This document shows, piece by piece, positions 8,388 to 17,059 of a stretch of DNA of 64,000 nucleotides. The stretch is from Schaalia sp. 19OD2882 (GTDB lineage: Bacteria > Actinomycetota > Actinomycetes > Actinomycetales > Actinomycetaceae). Position 1 is the first letter of the stretch, and every line of letters begins with the position of its first letter. The DNA lies in assembly GCF_018986735.1 (NCBI RefSeq), contig NZ_CP065521.1, positions 2,170,001 to 2,234,000 on the forward strand. The letters are read 5' to 3'. Made by a program: the position numbers and the translations under genes. The notes under the pieces are model-generated. The model did not search any database. It worked only from the letters and a program-made list of their open reading frames with translations, and was not told the DNA's origin.

Positions 8388-11174
8388 ATGGACGAGCACG
8401 AAGCGAATCCTGCTGTGCCTGCACAAGGACTTGACACCTCCGCTGGGAGCCAGGCCGCAGAAGTCCTCCGCGCAATCAGGGTCCTGGACAGCAAGGTCGA
8501 CGCCTTGTCCCTGCGTCTGGATTCCATCGACCAGCGCCTTGCCCGCGGGACCGCCCCATCCGCGCCTGCCTTCGTGGCGCCGGCACCCGCCGTGCCCACC
8601 GCCCGGGCTGCAATGGCCGCACCTGCTGCGCCGGCGCCGGCCGCATCCGCGCCTGCAGGCGCCCCCGCCCTCGCCGGCGGCCCGGCCCACCCCGCGGCGC
8701 CAATGGTCGAGGCTCCCCGACAGGCGCCTGCTGCCCGGATGCCCCTCCCCTCCGTCGGCGCGGGTGCACCCGCACCCGCATTGCACGGATCCCGACCGCC
8801 GAGCGCCTACCCCCAGACGGCCCAACCGGTCGGCCGTCCTGCCGCGCCCCGCGCCGCCGGACCCCAAGGTGCCACGGGACCCCAAGTCGTGTCCGGCCGC
8901 CCGGGTGTTCCCACGCCGACCGGCAAGGCCGGCGAGTCGAAGGTCGGCAAGTACCTGCTCGCAGGAGCGGCAGCCCTGCTCGTGTTCCTCTCCGGCGCGA
9001 CCCTCATCGCCATGCTGTGGAACAGCATCCCCGACATCGTCAAGGTGGGCTCCGTCGGCGTCCTGGGCCTGGCTCTCACCGTCACCGGAACCCTCATGTC
9101 CTCCAGGCCGAAGGTGAACCGCGTCCCCGCTGCCACCGTTCTGGGAACCGGCGGCGGCCTGGGCTTCGTCAGCCTAGTCGGCGCGGCCCTGCTGGGCCTC
9201 ATGCCGTCGCTCGTGGCCTTCATCGCGCTGAGCGCGTGGACCTTGGTCCTCATGGTGCTCGCCGTGCGCACGAAGCTGCTCTTCACCACGGTCATCGCCG
9301 CCCTGGGCGGAATCGCCACCGTTGTCCTTGCTGCCGGCGAGGTGGCGAAGTCGCCCGACCAGGCCTTCGTCGGCCTGGTCATGACCACGGCCTACGCGAC
9401 CGCCATCACAGTCACGGCGGCCGTGACCTCCCGTTGGGTGGCCGAATCGACGTTCAAGCCGGCCTACCACCTGGCCGCCACGACGGTCTCCCTCACGGCT
9501 CTCATTGCCGCTCCCCTCGCACTCGCCCACACCATTTCGCCGCTGGGCACCATGGTGGCCTGGGGCGTCCTCGTGGCCCTTCACCTGGTCCAGGCGGTGC
9601 TCATCGCAGGCGCCGGCAACTCGGCCACGAGCACGGCATCTGCGACTGCCGACAGCCCCGCCCCGCCTGCGCTCCGGACCAATGTCACGAACCTCATCTC
9701 CGACGCCGCACGCAACCCGTGGCTCGGGGTGTGGGCCCTGGTCCCCCTCCTGGTCATCGCACAGGGCGTCATGGTCGCGTCCGCCTTCGACTGGCAGGAC
9801 AGCGCCTTCCCCTTCGGCTACATGATGCTCGGCCTGCTGGCGCTCACCACACTGGCGCACCTGATCCCTGCGATCGGGCGACACACCGGCGGCTGGCCGG
9901 CCCACGCCCTGTCCTTGTCCGCGCTCACGGCGCTCTGGGTCTGCCCATGGGGTGACCAGAACCAGCAGACCATCGCCTATGTCGTCACCGTGGCGGTCGT
10001 GCTTCTCACCGTGGCACCGGCCCTCCGGGAGCGTGACCACCTGCACGTGTGGACCCTGCCGATCATCGTCGCGTGCCTCGGGGGGTCGCTGTCCACCCTG
10101 TGGGGGGCACTGGCAGTGACCGTGGTCGTGGCGCTTGCGATCGTCGTGTGCATCCTGGTCGACGCCCACTCTGCGGCCACCGCACCCACCGGCCCGACCG
10201 GCGCCCCCGTGGTGCCCGCAGACGCCCCGTGGCGCACCCCCCTGATTCTCCTGCTGCTTCTCTTCGGCCTGCCTTTTGGCCTCCACCGCCTCATCTGGCA
10301 CGCCACCCACTCCAGCATCTGGGCGCTCGCAGCTTCGGCCGGCATCGGCCTGGTAGCGGCCTGTGCGCTCATCGCCTTGGGCATCGCCGCCACAATGGCG
10401 CGCCCGGTCGAGCTCTTCACCGGCAGACATGCGGGTGCCCGGCCGGAACTCCTTGCCTCCCCCTTCCCGGGCGTCGTCGGCAGGCCGAGCTCGCCCAACG
10501 CATTCATCGTCCCGATCGCCGCATGGATCTACGCCCAGGGCATCGGCCTGGCCACGCACGTGGTCGACCTCCAGACTTCGGGGACTCCCGGTGTTCTCCA
10601 CTGGGACTGGTGGATCATCGGCCCCTTGGTCCTGGCTCTGACCGCCGCGACACTGTGGGCCAACGTCAAGGTCATGCGGAACTCGACACTGGCTCTGACA
10701 ACCGTCATCGCCTGCACGCTGATGCTGCTCCAGGCGATCCTGCTGATCACCGGGGCCGAGGTCGGCAGCATCATCGCCAGCGTCACCCTGCTGGGTGCCG
10801 GCGCCGCCGCGATCGGTCTGGGCTTCCATTGGCGCTCCAAGGCGGTGCGCCTGTACGGCCTGGTGCTGGTCATGCTCATGGTGGTCAAGTTCGCCTTCTG
10901 GGACCTGGGCTCGGACAACACCTTGCAGCGAGTCATCGCCCTGTTCGTCGCGGGCCTGGTGTGCTTCGGCCTGTCGGTCGTGTACTCGCGGGTGGATTCC
11001 CAACTCTCGGGCCCCAAGGACGAGGGCGACGCCGCCCTCGGCCCGGCCGCGCCCGCGGGTGCGCCAACCGGTGGGCAGGTGCCCCACCGGCCGGCTCCTG
11101 CCCAGCAGCCCGAGCCCGGCCAGCCCGGCAACAGTGGGGAGGGTTCCTCGTGGGCCAGCCCCCTGCAGAACTGA
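8388..11174 (+). CDS. large polytopic membrane protein (DUF2339-like)
   Basis: 928 residues. A short N-terminal coiled-coil (VLRAIRVLDSKVDALSLRLD) and an Ala/Pro-rich cytoplasmic linker of about 130 residues precede a long series of hydrophobic segments, probably more than 20, running to about residue 885. The tail is again Pro/Gly-rich. This plan (coiled coil, linker, very many helices) is that of the DUF2339 family of predicted membrane proteins, whose function is unknown. The ATG at 8388 has GGAG 6 nt upstream; an earlier in-frame start lacks one. It stands alone between divergent SDR and downstream xth. Confidence 0.75.
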   Translation: MDEHEANPAVPAQGLDTSAGSQAAEVLRAIRVLDSKVDALSLRLDSIDQRLARGTAPSAPAFVAPAPAVPTARAAMAAPAAPAPAASAPAGAPALAGGPAHPAAPMVEAPRQAPAARMPLPSVGAGAPAPALHGSRPPSAYPQTAQPVGRPAAPRAAGPQGATGPQVVSGRPGVPTPTGKAGESKVGKYLLAGAAALLVFLSGATLIAMLWNSIPDIVKVGSVGVLGLALTVTGTLMSSRPKVNRVPAATVLGTGGGLGFVSLVGAALLGLMPSLVAFIALSAWTLVLMVLAVRTKLLFTTVIAALGGIATVVLAAGEVAKSPDQAFVGLVMTTAYATAITVTAAVTSRWVAESTFKPAYHLAATTVSLTALIAAPLALAHTISPLGTMVAWGVLVALHLVQAVLIAGAGNSATSTASATADSPAPPALRTNVTNLISDAARNPWLGVWALVPLLVIAQGVMVASAFDWQDSAFPFGYMMLGLLALTTLAHLIPAIGRHTGGWPAHALSLSALTALWVCPWGDQNQQTIAYVVTVAVVLLTVAPALRERDHLHVWTLPIIVACLGGSLSTLWGALAVTVVVALAIVVCILVDAHSAATAPTGPTGAPVVPADAPWRTPLILLLLLFGLPFGLHRLIWHATHSSIWALAASAGIGLVAACALIALGIAATMARPVELFTGRHAGARPELLASPFPGVVGRPSSPNAFIVPIAAWIYAQGIGLATHVVDLQTSGTPGVLHWDWWIIGPLVLALTAATLWANVKVMRNSTLALTTVIACTLMLLQAILLITGAEVGSIIASVTLLGAGAAAIGLGFHWRSKAVRLYGLVLVMLMVVKFAFWDLGSDNTLQRVIALFVAGLVCFGLSVVYSRVDSQLSGPKDEGDAALGPAAPAGAPTGGQVPHRPAPAQQPEPGQPGNSGEGSSWASPLQN

Positions 11175-11192
11175 GCCGCCCTCGTCACCCCG

Positions 11193-11198
11193 TAGGCT
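11193..11198 (+). promoter_or_regulatory. -10 element of a leaderless xth transcript
   Basis: TAGGCT lies exactly 7 nt before the exonuclease ATG; no Shine-Dalgarno is present. Confidence 0.5.
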
Positions 11199-11205
11199 GG
11201 AACGC

Positions 11206-12009
11206 ATGAGGATTGCCACCTGGAACGTGAACTCCCTGCGCACGCGTGTCGAGCGTGTCATCGACTTCCTGGACCGTTCGGGAACGGATGTCCTGGCCAT
11301 GCAGGAGATCAAGTGCCGGCCCGACCAACTGCCCACAGCCCCCTTCGAGGAGGCCGGTTACGAGGTCGTCGCGCACGGCCTCGACCAGTGGAACGGGGTG
11401 GCCGTGGCCACCCGCCTGCCTGTCGAGGACGTCCGGGTCGGTTTCGACGGGCAGCCCGCCTTCGGTGACCCGCCGAAGGTCGAGGCCCGCGCCCTGGGAG
11501 TGAAGGTGCGACTGCCCGCAGGCACGAGGCCGAGCCTGACCGTGTGGAGCTTGTACGTGCCCAATGGGCGCGAAGTGGACCACCCGCACTACGCCTACAA
11601 GCTCAAGTGGCTGGCGCGGCTGCGCACGGAGGCCGCCACGTGGCTGGCCGAGGCCCCCGAGGCCCTGACCGCCTTGGTCGGGGACTGGAACATTGCCCCC
11701 GAGGACCACGACGTGTGGGACATGGCGGCCTTCGAGGGCGCCACCCACGTCTCCCCCGCCGAACGTGAGGCCTTCGCGGCCTTCGCAGCCGACGGGTGGG
11801 TCGAGGCCACGCGGGGCCGCGCGGACAACTACACCTATTGGGACTACCAGAAGCTGCGTTTCCCCAGGAACGAAGGCATGCGCATCGACTTCGTCCTGGG
11901 CTCACCCGCCTTCGAGGCCGCGGTGAGCGGCGCTTTCATCGACCGTGACGAGAGGAAGGGCAAGGGGGCCTCGGACCACGTGCCCGTTCTGGTCGACCTG
12001 GACCTGTGA
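11206..12009 (+). CDS. xth: exodeoxyribonuclease III (AP endonuclease)
   Basis: 267 residues, full length for ExoIII. Mg-dependent 3'-5' exonuclease and AP endonuclease of base-excision repair. Motifs in order: ATWNVNSLR (Asn), QEIK (metal Glu), the catalytic Tyr of LYVPNG, GDWNIAPEDHDVWD (Asp and Asn), and the C-terminal ASDHVPV with the catalytic Asp-His pair. The frame is open far upstream, but homology starts at MRIATWNVNS. The gene ends in a shared hairpin with the convergent sialidase. Confidence 0.93.
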   Translation: MRIATWNVNSLRTRVERVIDFLDRSGTDVLAMQEIKCRPDQLPTAPFEEAGYEVVAHGLDQWNGVAVATRLPVEDVRVGFDGQPAFGDPPKVEARALGVKVRLPAGTRPSLTVWSLYVPNGREVDHPHYAYKLKWLARLRTEAATWLAEAPEALTALVGDWNIAPEDHDVWDMAAFEGATHVSPAEREAFAAFAADGWVEATRGRADNYTYWDYQKLRFPRNEGMRIDFVLGSPAFEAAVSGAFIDRDERKGKGASDHVPVLVDLDL

Positions 12010-12014
12010 ACGAG

Positions 12015-12049
12015 GGCGGGCCCGGCTGGTTGATCCGGCCGGGCCCGCC
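12015..12049. terminator. bidirectional hairpin between xth and the sialidase gene
   Basis: A perfect 12-bp stem (GGCGGGCCCGGC / GCCGGGCCCGCC) with an 11-nt loop lies between the two convergent stop codons. Likely a shared intrinsic terminator without a U-tract. Confidence 0.65.
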
Positions 12050-12075
12050 GCTCCCATGTGCTCACAGGCAGGAGG

Positions 12076-15000
12076 TCACCGGCGGACCCGTCTCTTGGTG
12101 ACGACTCCCGCCGCGCCTGCCAGGGCGCCGAGAGCAGCAATGACGACCATCGGAGCGATGTCGCCTCCAGTGGCGGCCAGGTCCTTCGAGGTGCGGGCGG
12201 CGCCGGACTTTCCGACGGTTCCCGCCTTGCCCGCTGCCGTGGATCCGGACGGGTCCTTCGGCTGGGCCGGCTTGCTCGGGTCACCGGACTGCTGCGGATC
12301 CTGCGGATCCGCGGGCTTCGGCGCCGACACCGTCATGGCCGCCTCCGCGCTGCGTCCCGTCGCGGGCTCGACCAGGACCAACCGGTGGGCGCCCACCTCG
12401 GCATCGGCCGGCACGGTGAATCGCAGGGTCGCCTCACCCGCGGCATCGGCTTCGACACTCCCCACGGGCACCGGGGTCGAATGGAAGGTCGCCTCGATGA
12501 GGGCCTTCGGGGTGGCCCCCACGATCCGCGCCTCCAGGACGTCACCCGGACGGATCGGTCCGCCGGGCAGCGTCACGGCGAAGGGAACCGCCGGATCGGC
12601 CTCGTCATGGGTGATGGCCCCACCGCCCTGGGTTCGGAAGCAGGTCGTGGCCAGCGACACGTACTTGTTCGCCTGCGAGGGCGAATCCCCCGCCGTCGAC
12701 TTCACGGTCAGGCGGATGCGGGCACCCTGGCCAGCTGGCACCTTCTGTGCCAAGGAGTCCAGGGACACCGAGGCCTTCCGGGACATGTCGACGTCGGCCG
12801 CCAAGGGAAGCACGCCATCGACACTGACCAGCGACACATCGGCTGCGGTGATGCGGCCATTGTCCCCCGAGGCGCGGGGCACGGTTTCCAGGGAGACCAC
12901 GCCTGTCGGGTCCGCGACCAGGAAGTCGACGGACAGGGGCAGGGGTGAGGGAAGTCCGGCCCACGGCGTGTGCCACATGGTCGCGTCGTCCCCGTCCAGA
13001 AGGTTCGAGACGCGACCGTCCTCACCTGCGGTCTCGGCCGGAACAGTGGCCTCGTCCGCAATGGTCACGGCTGCGCAGGTGGCATTGGTCTGGCCCGGCT
13101 CCAAGACCACCTCGACGTCCATCCCACCACGGTAGGTCCGGGCATCGGCGCCACCGGCGCCGGGCACTCGTAGCGTCGCCTCGACGCGGACACGCCCGGA
13201 GTCCTGCTGGTTGGAGATTGCCGCCTTGACGTGGACCTTGTGGGTCGCACCCGGTGCCAGCGCCGGGATCTCGACGGATTCCTTCGACCAGGTCCAGCCC
13301 GCGAGCGGGGTCGGGGTCAGGGTCGAGGCGGCGACCTCGTGGTCGCTGATGTTCGCGACCTCGAAGGTCAGGTAGTTGCCGCCGCGGTTGACCGTGCGGC
13401 TGACACCGCCGACCTTCACTTCGGGCACACCGATCCAGTCCATCGACACGGTCATGTACGACAGTCCCTTGTTGGGGGCCTCGTAGAGCAGACCGTAGCG
13501 GCCACTCGTGAAGGTGCCCGAAGCATCGGGCAGCGGAGTCAGCGTCGAGTACTGCATGGCGCCCGCGTGGAAGGGCTTCGTCGTGGTCCAGGAGGCACCG
13601 TCGTCCAGGGACAGGCTGATCGTGCCGTTCTCGCGCGCGCTGGCCGAGGCCGTGTTCGAGAAGAGCAGCATGTGCGCGCGGGGATCGCCAGCCGGCGCGT
13701 CCGGGTAGGCGCGGATGATCGACGCATTGTTGTTGGGGTCGACCAGCTGGTGGTCGACGGTGGTCTCGCCCCAGGTCTGGCCCCCGTCCTCGGAAATGGT
13801 GACCCGGCGGGCCTTGACCCCCGGGGCTCCGTACTGGGAGGCGCGCGAATTGTCCATGACGCGCCCGTCGGCCAATTCGACGATCTTGTTCTCGTCCATG
13901 CCGGCGCCGAAGGGTTCTCCGGACTTCCAGGTGCGCCCGTGGTCGTCGGAGTAGACGGTCACGGCCTTGAAGACCCCGTCCACGACCACCGTGTACTGCT
14001 GCATGAGGCGTCCGGCGTGCGGCGCATTGCGCTTCTGGATGCCTTCACCGGAGGCGGCGAATCGGGCGGTCCAGGAGTCGGCCGGCGTGATCTGCGGGGT
14101 GATGACCTGCGGCTGGCTCCAGTGGGCCCCGTGGTCCGTCGATGACATGACTGCGGCGTGCAGGACGCGGCGGTTGTCGGGGTCGGTGCCCGCCTGGGAC
14201 TGCCACAGTCCCACGTCGAAGGACTTGACGAAGAAGAGGAAGATTTCGCCCGTCTCACGGTCGACGACGTAGGAGGGGTCCGAGTAGCCGAACTTGGGGT
14301 ACCCGGGCCGGCCTGCGGCCACGACGGTGAGCGGCTCCCAGGAGCGTCCCCCGTCCTTCGAGATGCGCTGGACGATGGAGTTGGCCTGGGGCGCGTCCCC
14401 GCAGTCATTGGGCCGGCCGTCCCATGCGGCCAGGATCCAGCCGTTGGTGGCGGTGGTCAGGGCGGGGATGCGGTGGCAGTTGAAACCTGCGTCTCCGCCC
14501 CTGGCCAGGACGACGGGCTGGCCGTCGGCGCGGTCGGTGGGCACGGTCGAGGGGTCGTCGGGCTTGGGCGCACCCGCCTCCTTCAGGGTCAGGGTCGGCG
14601 CGGTGACGCGGATGCCGGCCTGGATGACGTCCTTGCCGGCGCGGTCCCGGGTGGCGTCCACGACGACTTCGGCAGTGAAGGTGCCGGCCTTGAGCATCTC
14701 CGCGGTGATGGTGATCTTGGGGCTGGCGCATTCCTTGGTGACGCCCGGCCCGAGGTCTGCCCACCGGCAGTGTCCCTTGGGCTCCTTGACGGCGGTGTCC
14801 GCCAGGTTCGAGGTCCGTGGGAATGCGGTGAGTTTGCTGCCGGTGTTGTTCGTGTAGCGCAGCGTGTAGGTGACGGTGTCGCCGACCCGCGCGGTGTCGG
14901 AATCGCTGTCCGTGCGCACCAGGGCGAGCGTGAGGGCGTCGGCCGCCCGCGTGGCGGGGGCGTCCTCGGCGGGTGCCTCCTCGGCGGGCGCGGCCTCGGC

Positions 15001-15222
15001 GGGGGCGTCAATCGTGGGAGTGTCCTGGTCGGGGGTGCTCTCCTCCAGGGTGGGGTCGGGCGTCCGGGGTGCCGCAGTGCTTTCCTCGCTGTGGGACGAG
15101 GTCGGGGCCTCCTCGGCGAATGCGGCGTGTGGGACCAGGGTGAGCCCCAGGGCAAGGGCCGCCGCTGCGGCGAGGGCCCGTGCGGAGATCGTGGTGAATC
15201 GGGTTGGGAGACGTGAGTTCAT
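12076..15222 (-). CDS. cell-wall-anchored exo-alpha-sialidase
   Basis: 1048 residues. Releases terminal sialic acid from host glycans at the cell surface. Signal peptide 1 to about 36 (cleavage near AFA-EEA), then a Pro/Glu/Ala-rich stretch and a beta-sandwich domain to about 220. The six-bladed propeller begins with the RIP motif (Arg251) and carries five Asp-boxes (SKDGGRSW 288, STDHGAHW 361, SDDHGRTW 425, SEDGGQTW 477, SLDDGASW 538) plus the catalytic Tyr/Glu region GLLYEAP near 580. A NEW3-like domain and a discoidin-like domain follow. The end is LAATG (1015-1019), a hydrophobic helix and KRRVRR, a sortase signal of the LAXTG type found in Actinomyces. Confidence 0.92.
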   Translation of the reverse strand: MNSRLPTRFTTISARALAAAAALALGLTLVPHAAFAEEAPTSSHSEESTAAPRTPDPTLEESTPDQDTPTIDAPAEAAPAEEAPAEDAPATRAADALTLALVRTDSDSDTARVGDTVTYTLRYTNNTGSKLTAFPRTSNLADTAVKEPKGHCRWADLGPGVTKECASPKITITAEMLKAGTFTAEVVVDATRDRAGKDVIQAGIRVTAPTLTLKEAGAPKPDDPSTVPTDRADGQPVVLARGGDAGFNCHRIPALTTATNGWILAAWDGRPNDCGDAPQANSIVQRISKDGGRSWEPLTVVAAGRPGYPKFGYSDPSYVVDRETGEIFLFFVKSFDVGLWQSQAGTDPDNRRVLHAAVMSSTDHGAHWSQPQVITPQITPADSWTARFAASGEGIQKRNAPHAGRLMQQYTVVVDGVFKAVTVYSDDHGRTWKSGEPFGAGMDENKIVELADGRVMDNSRASQYGAPGVKARRVTISEDGGQTWGETTVDHQLVDPNNNASIIRAYPDAPAGDPRAHMLLFSNTASASARENGTISLSLDDGASWTTTKPFHAGAMQYSTLTPLPDASGTFTSGRYGLLYEAPNKGLSYMTVSMDWIGVPEVKVGGVSRTVNRGGNYLTFEVANISDHEVAASTLTPTPLAGWTWSKESVEIPALAPGATHKVHVKAAISNQQDSGRVRVEATLRVPGAGGADARTYRGGMDVEVVLEPGQTNATCAAVTIADEATVPAETAGEDGRVSNLLDGDDATMWHTPWAGLPSPLPLSVDFLVADPTGVVSLETVPRASGDNGRITAADVSLVSVDGVLPLAADVDMSRKASVSLDSLAQKVPAGQGARIRLTVKSTAGDSPSQANKYVSLATTCFRTQGGGAITHDEADPAVPFAVTLPGGPIRPGDVLEARIVGATPKALIEATFHSTPVPVGSVEADAAGEATLRFTVPADAEVGAHRLVLVEPATGRSAEAAMTVSAPKPADPQDPQQSGDPSKPAQPKDPSGSTAAGKAGTVGKSGAARTSKDLAATGGDIAPMVVIAALGALAGAAGVVTKRRVRR

Positions 15223-15287
15223 TGCCAGTGGTTCCTCCGTTGCGTCCTTGCAGACTTCGGCCGTGCGAGCCGATGGGTGCTCGTCAA

Positions 15288-15315
15288 GGTATCAAATAGG
15301 TCAGACAACTGACAA
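15288..15315 (-). promoter_or_regulatory. putative sialidase promoter with internal palindrome
   Basis: On the minus strand TTGTCA (15315-15310), a 16-nt spacer and GATACC (15293-15288) lie 66 nt before the sialidase start. Inside the spacer and -35 sits the perfect palindrome GTCAG-ACAA-CTGAC (15300-15313), well placed to be an operator. The stretch is AT-rich against its surroundings. Confidence 0.45.
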
Positions 15316-15349
15316 AGATGCTGATGAGGTGGGTGCCGATGAGGCCACC

Positions 15350-16171
15350 TCACACCGACGCGGAGGCCCCCCAGGTGACCAGGGCCTCGTTCAGCCTCGC
15401 CCAGTTCTCCTTGTGCCACGGGCCGAATGGCTCGGACCCCAGGAACACCCCGGCCATGTCCCGCTCCGGGTCGACCCACAGGAAGGAGCCGGAGACCCCG
15501 AAGTGTCCGAAAGTGTGCGGGGAAGCCGTCGGTGCCGTCCAGTGCGGCGACTTTCCTCCCCTGATCTCGGGGCCCAGGCCCCACGGGCACGGAGTGTGGC
15601 GCCCGTAGCCCGGCACCACTCCCGCAAGCTCCGGGAACTGAGGCGTGAGCGCCCGGGCGGCCAACTCCGGGCCCACCAGTTGCGGCCGGGCCAACTCGGC
15701 GGCCAGGGCCAGTAGGTCCTCGACGCTGCCGCGCCCTGAATGCGCCGGCGAGCCCTCGACACTGGAGGAGCTCATTCCCAGCGGCTCCAGGACGGACTCT
15801 TCAATCCATCGCGTCACAGGAGCACCCACGGCGTCCTCGACCACGCGGCCCAGCACCTCGTAGCCCGCATTCGAATAGATGCGGCGCACACCCGGCGCCA
15901 CCTGCGGCTTCTCGGAGTCCATCGGCAGGCCGGAGGCGTGGGCCAGCAGGTGAGCGACGGTGGCACCCTCCGGTCCGGCAGGGGTGTCCAGGCGCACCAG
16001 CGCGCGTCGGACGGCGACCAGGACCGCCCAAGAGGCGATGAGCTTCGTGACGGACGCCAAAGGGTGCACGGCCCGGGTGTCTCCCACCCGCAGCAGCACC
16101 TCTCCACCCTTCACGAGGGCGTAGGAGTGGGTGAAGGGAATCTCCAGCGGAGCGACCCACTTGGGGTTCAC
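15350..16171 (-). CDS. serine beta-lactamase-like hydrolase
   Basis: 273 residues of the class C beta-lactamase / DD-peptidase / esterase fold. SVTK is the SxxK nucleophile motif, YSN the second motif, and HFGVSGS lies where the third (KTG/HxG) motif is expected. No signal peptide is present, so it is probably a cytoplasmic esterase or peptidase rather than a resistance enzyme. The start is the GTG at 16171, which overlaps the TetR stop codon (GTGA), so the two are translationally coupled and the regulator most likely controls its own operon. Confidence 0.85.
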   Translation of the reverse strand: MNPKWVAPLEIPFTHSYALVKGGEVLLRVGDTRAVHPLASVTKLIASWAVLVAVRRALVRLDTPAGPEGATVAHLLAHASGLPMDSEKPQVAPGVRRIYSNAGYEVLGRVVEDAVGAPVTRWIEESVLEPLGMSSSSVEGSPAHSGRGSVEDLLALAAELARPQLVGPELAARALTPQFPELAGVVPGYGRHTPCPWGLGPEIRGGKSPHWTAPTASPHTFGHFGVSGSFLWVDPERDMAGVFLGSEPFGPWHKENWARLNEALVTWGASASV

Positions 16172-16905
16172 GGGCGCATGTCCTTGTAACGACGCAGTGC
16201 CTGGGCGAAGACTTCGGCCACGTCGGAGGGGACCATGGCACCCAGGTCCAGGATGTACTCCGGCGGCAGCCCCATCGTGTGGGCCATGACCGCCAAGTAG
16301 TCCGCCACCGAATTCGTCTCGGCGGTGCCCTTCGGGTAGCGGGCCTGCACGGCAATGCCATTCCATTCGCGCAGGGCCGCATCCGCGATCGTCACGGGAT
16401 TGATGGGGAAGGAGATGACGCCCCGTTCCTGCAGGGAGCGAATCTCACGTTCGATGAAGACACGGGTCTCGTGGAAACGGTAGTTGGCGTGCTCGTGGGC
16501 GGGGTGCTCCGGCCAGGCGGCCTCGACCGTGATGACGATGCCCAGGTCCCGCAGCAGCATGGCCTCGGGGTGGTTGGACATGCGCATGACCTGGATGGCC
16601 CACTCCAGGACGGATTTCACCCGCAGGCCCTTTTCCACCAAACGACCGGTGCGCTCGTCGATGTCGACGGCGAAGATGCCGACCATGTCCTCGTAGCGTT
16701 TGACCACTGCGGTGAGCAGCGCTTCCTTCGAGGGGAAGTGGTAGATGACTGCCGGGTGGGACACCCCCACCGCCCGGCCCAGGTCTCGCAGTGAGAAGCC
16801 ACGGAAGCCGCTCTGCGCGATGAGGCGCATGGCCGCGACGAGGATCGCGTCACGCGTGGCAAGCCCGGCCGAATAGGCACCGCGCACGCGCTTGTCAGAG
16901 GCCAT
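16168..16905 (-). CDS. TetR/AcrR family transcriptional regulator
   Basis: 245 residues from the ATG at 16905, chosen for the GGAGGAAGG ribosome-binding sequence 6-8 nt upstream; the frame extends further without homology. The N-terminal HTH is typical: TRDAILVAAMRLIAQSGFRG, then SLRDLGRAVGVSHPAVIYHF and PSKEALL. The C-terminal ligand-binding half is not assignable to a substrate. First gene of a two-gene operon with the serine hydrolase. Confidence 0.9.
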   Translation of the reverse strand: MASDKRVRGAYSAGLATRDAILVAAMRLIAQSGFRGFSLRDLGRAVGVSHPAVIYHFPSKEALLTAVVKRYEDMVGIFAVDIDERTGRLVEKGLRVKSVLEWAIQVMRMSNHPEAMLLRDLGIVITVEAAWPEHPAHEHANYRFHETRVFIEREIRSLQERGVISFPINPVTIADAALREWNGIAVQARYPKGTAETNSVADYLAVMAHTMGLPPEYILDLGAMVPSDVAEVFAQALRRYKDMRP

Positions 16906-17014
16906 GGCCCATCCTTCCTCCCGGTTCCTACCAGTGGTGTGATGAAGACTGGCCCAATTGTCCCACGAATCACGCACGGTCACGACCATCTGATCGGCCT
17001 CGGCCCGTCAAATG

Positions 17015-17054
17015 CGGGTGGAGTGCCCGCCCTTCCAGGCACGCACTCCACCCG
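17015..17054 (-). terminator. hairpin downstream of clpB
   Basis: A perfect 12-bp stem (CGGGTGGAGTGC / GCACTCCACCCG) with a 16-nt loop begins 5 nt after the clpB stop codon. Confidence 0.6.
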
Positions 17055-17059
17055 ATCGG

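Noticed and set aside
15350..16171. The serine hydrolase as a beta-lactamase resistance gene
   Set aside because: It has the SxxK and YxN motifs but no signal peptide, and most such proteins are esterases or peptidases.
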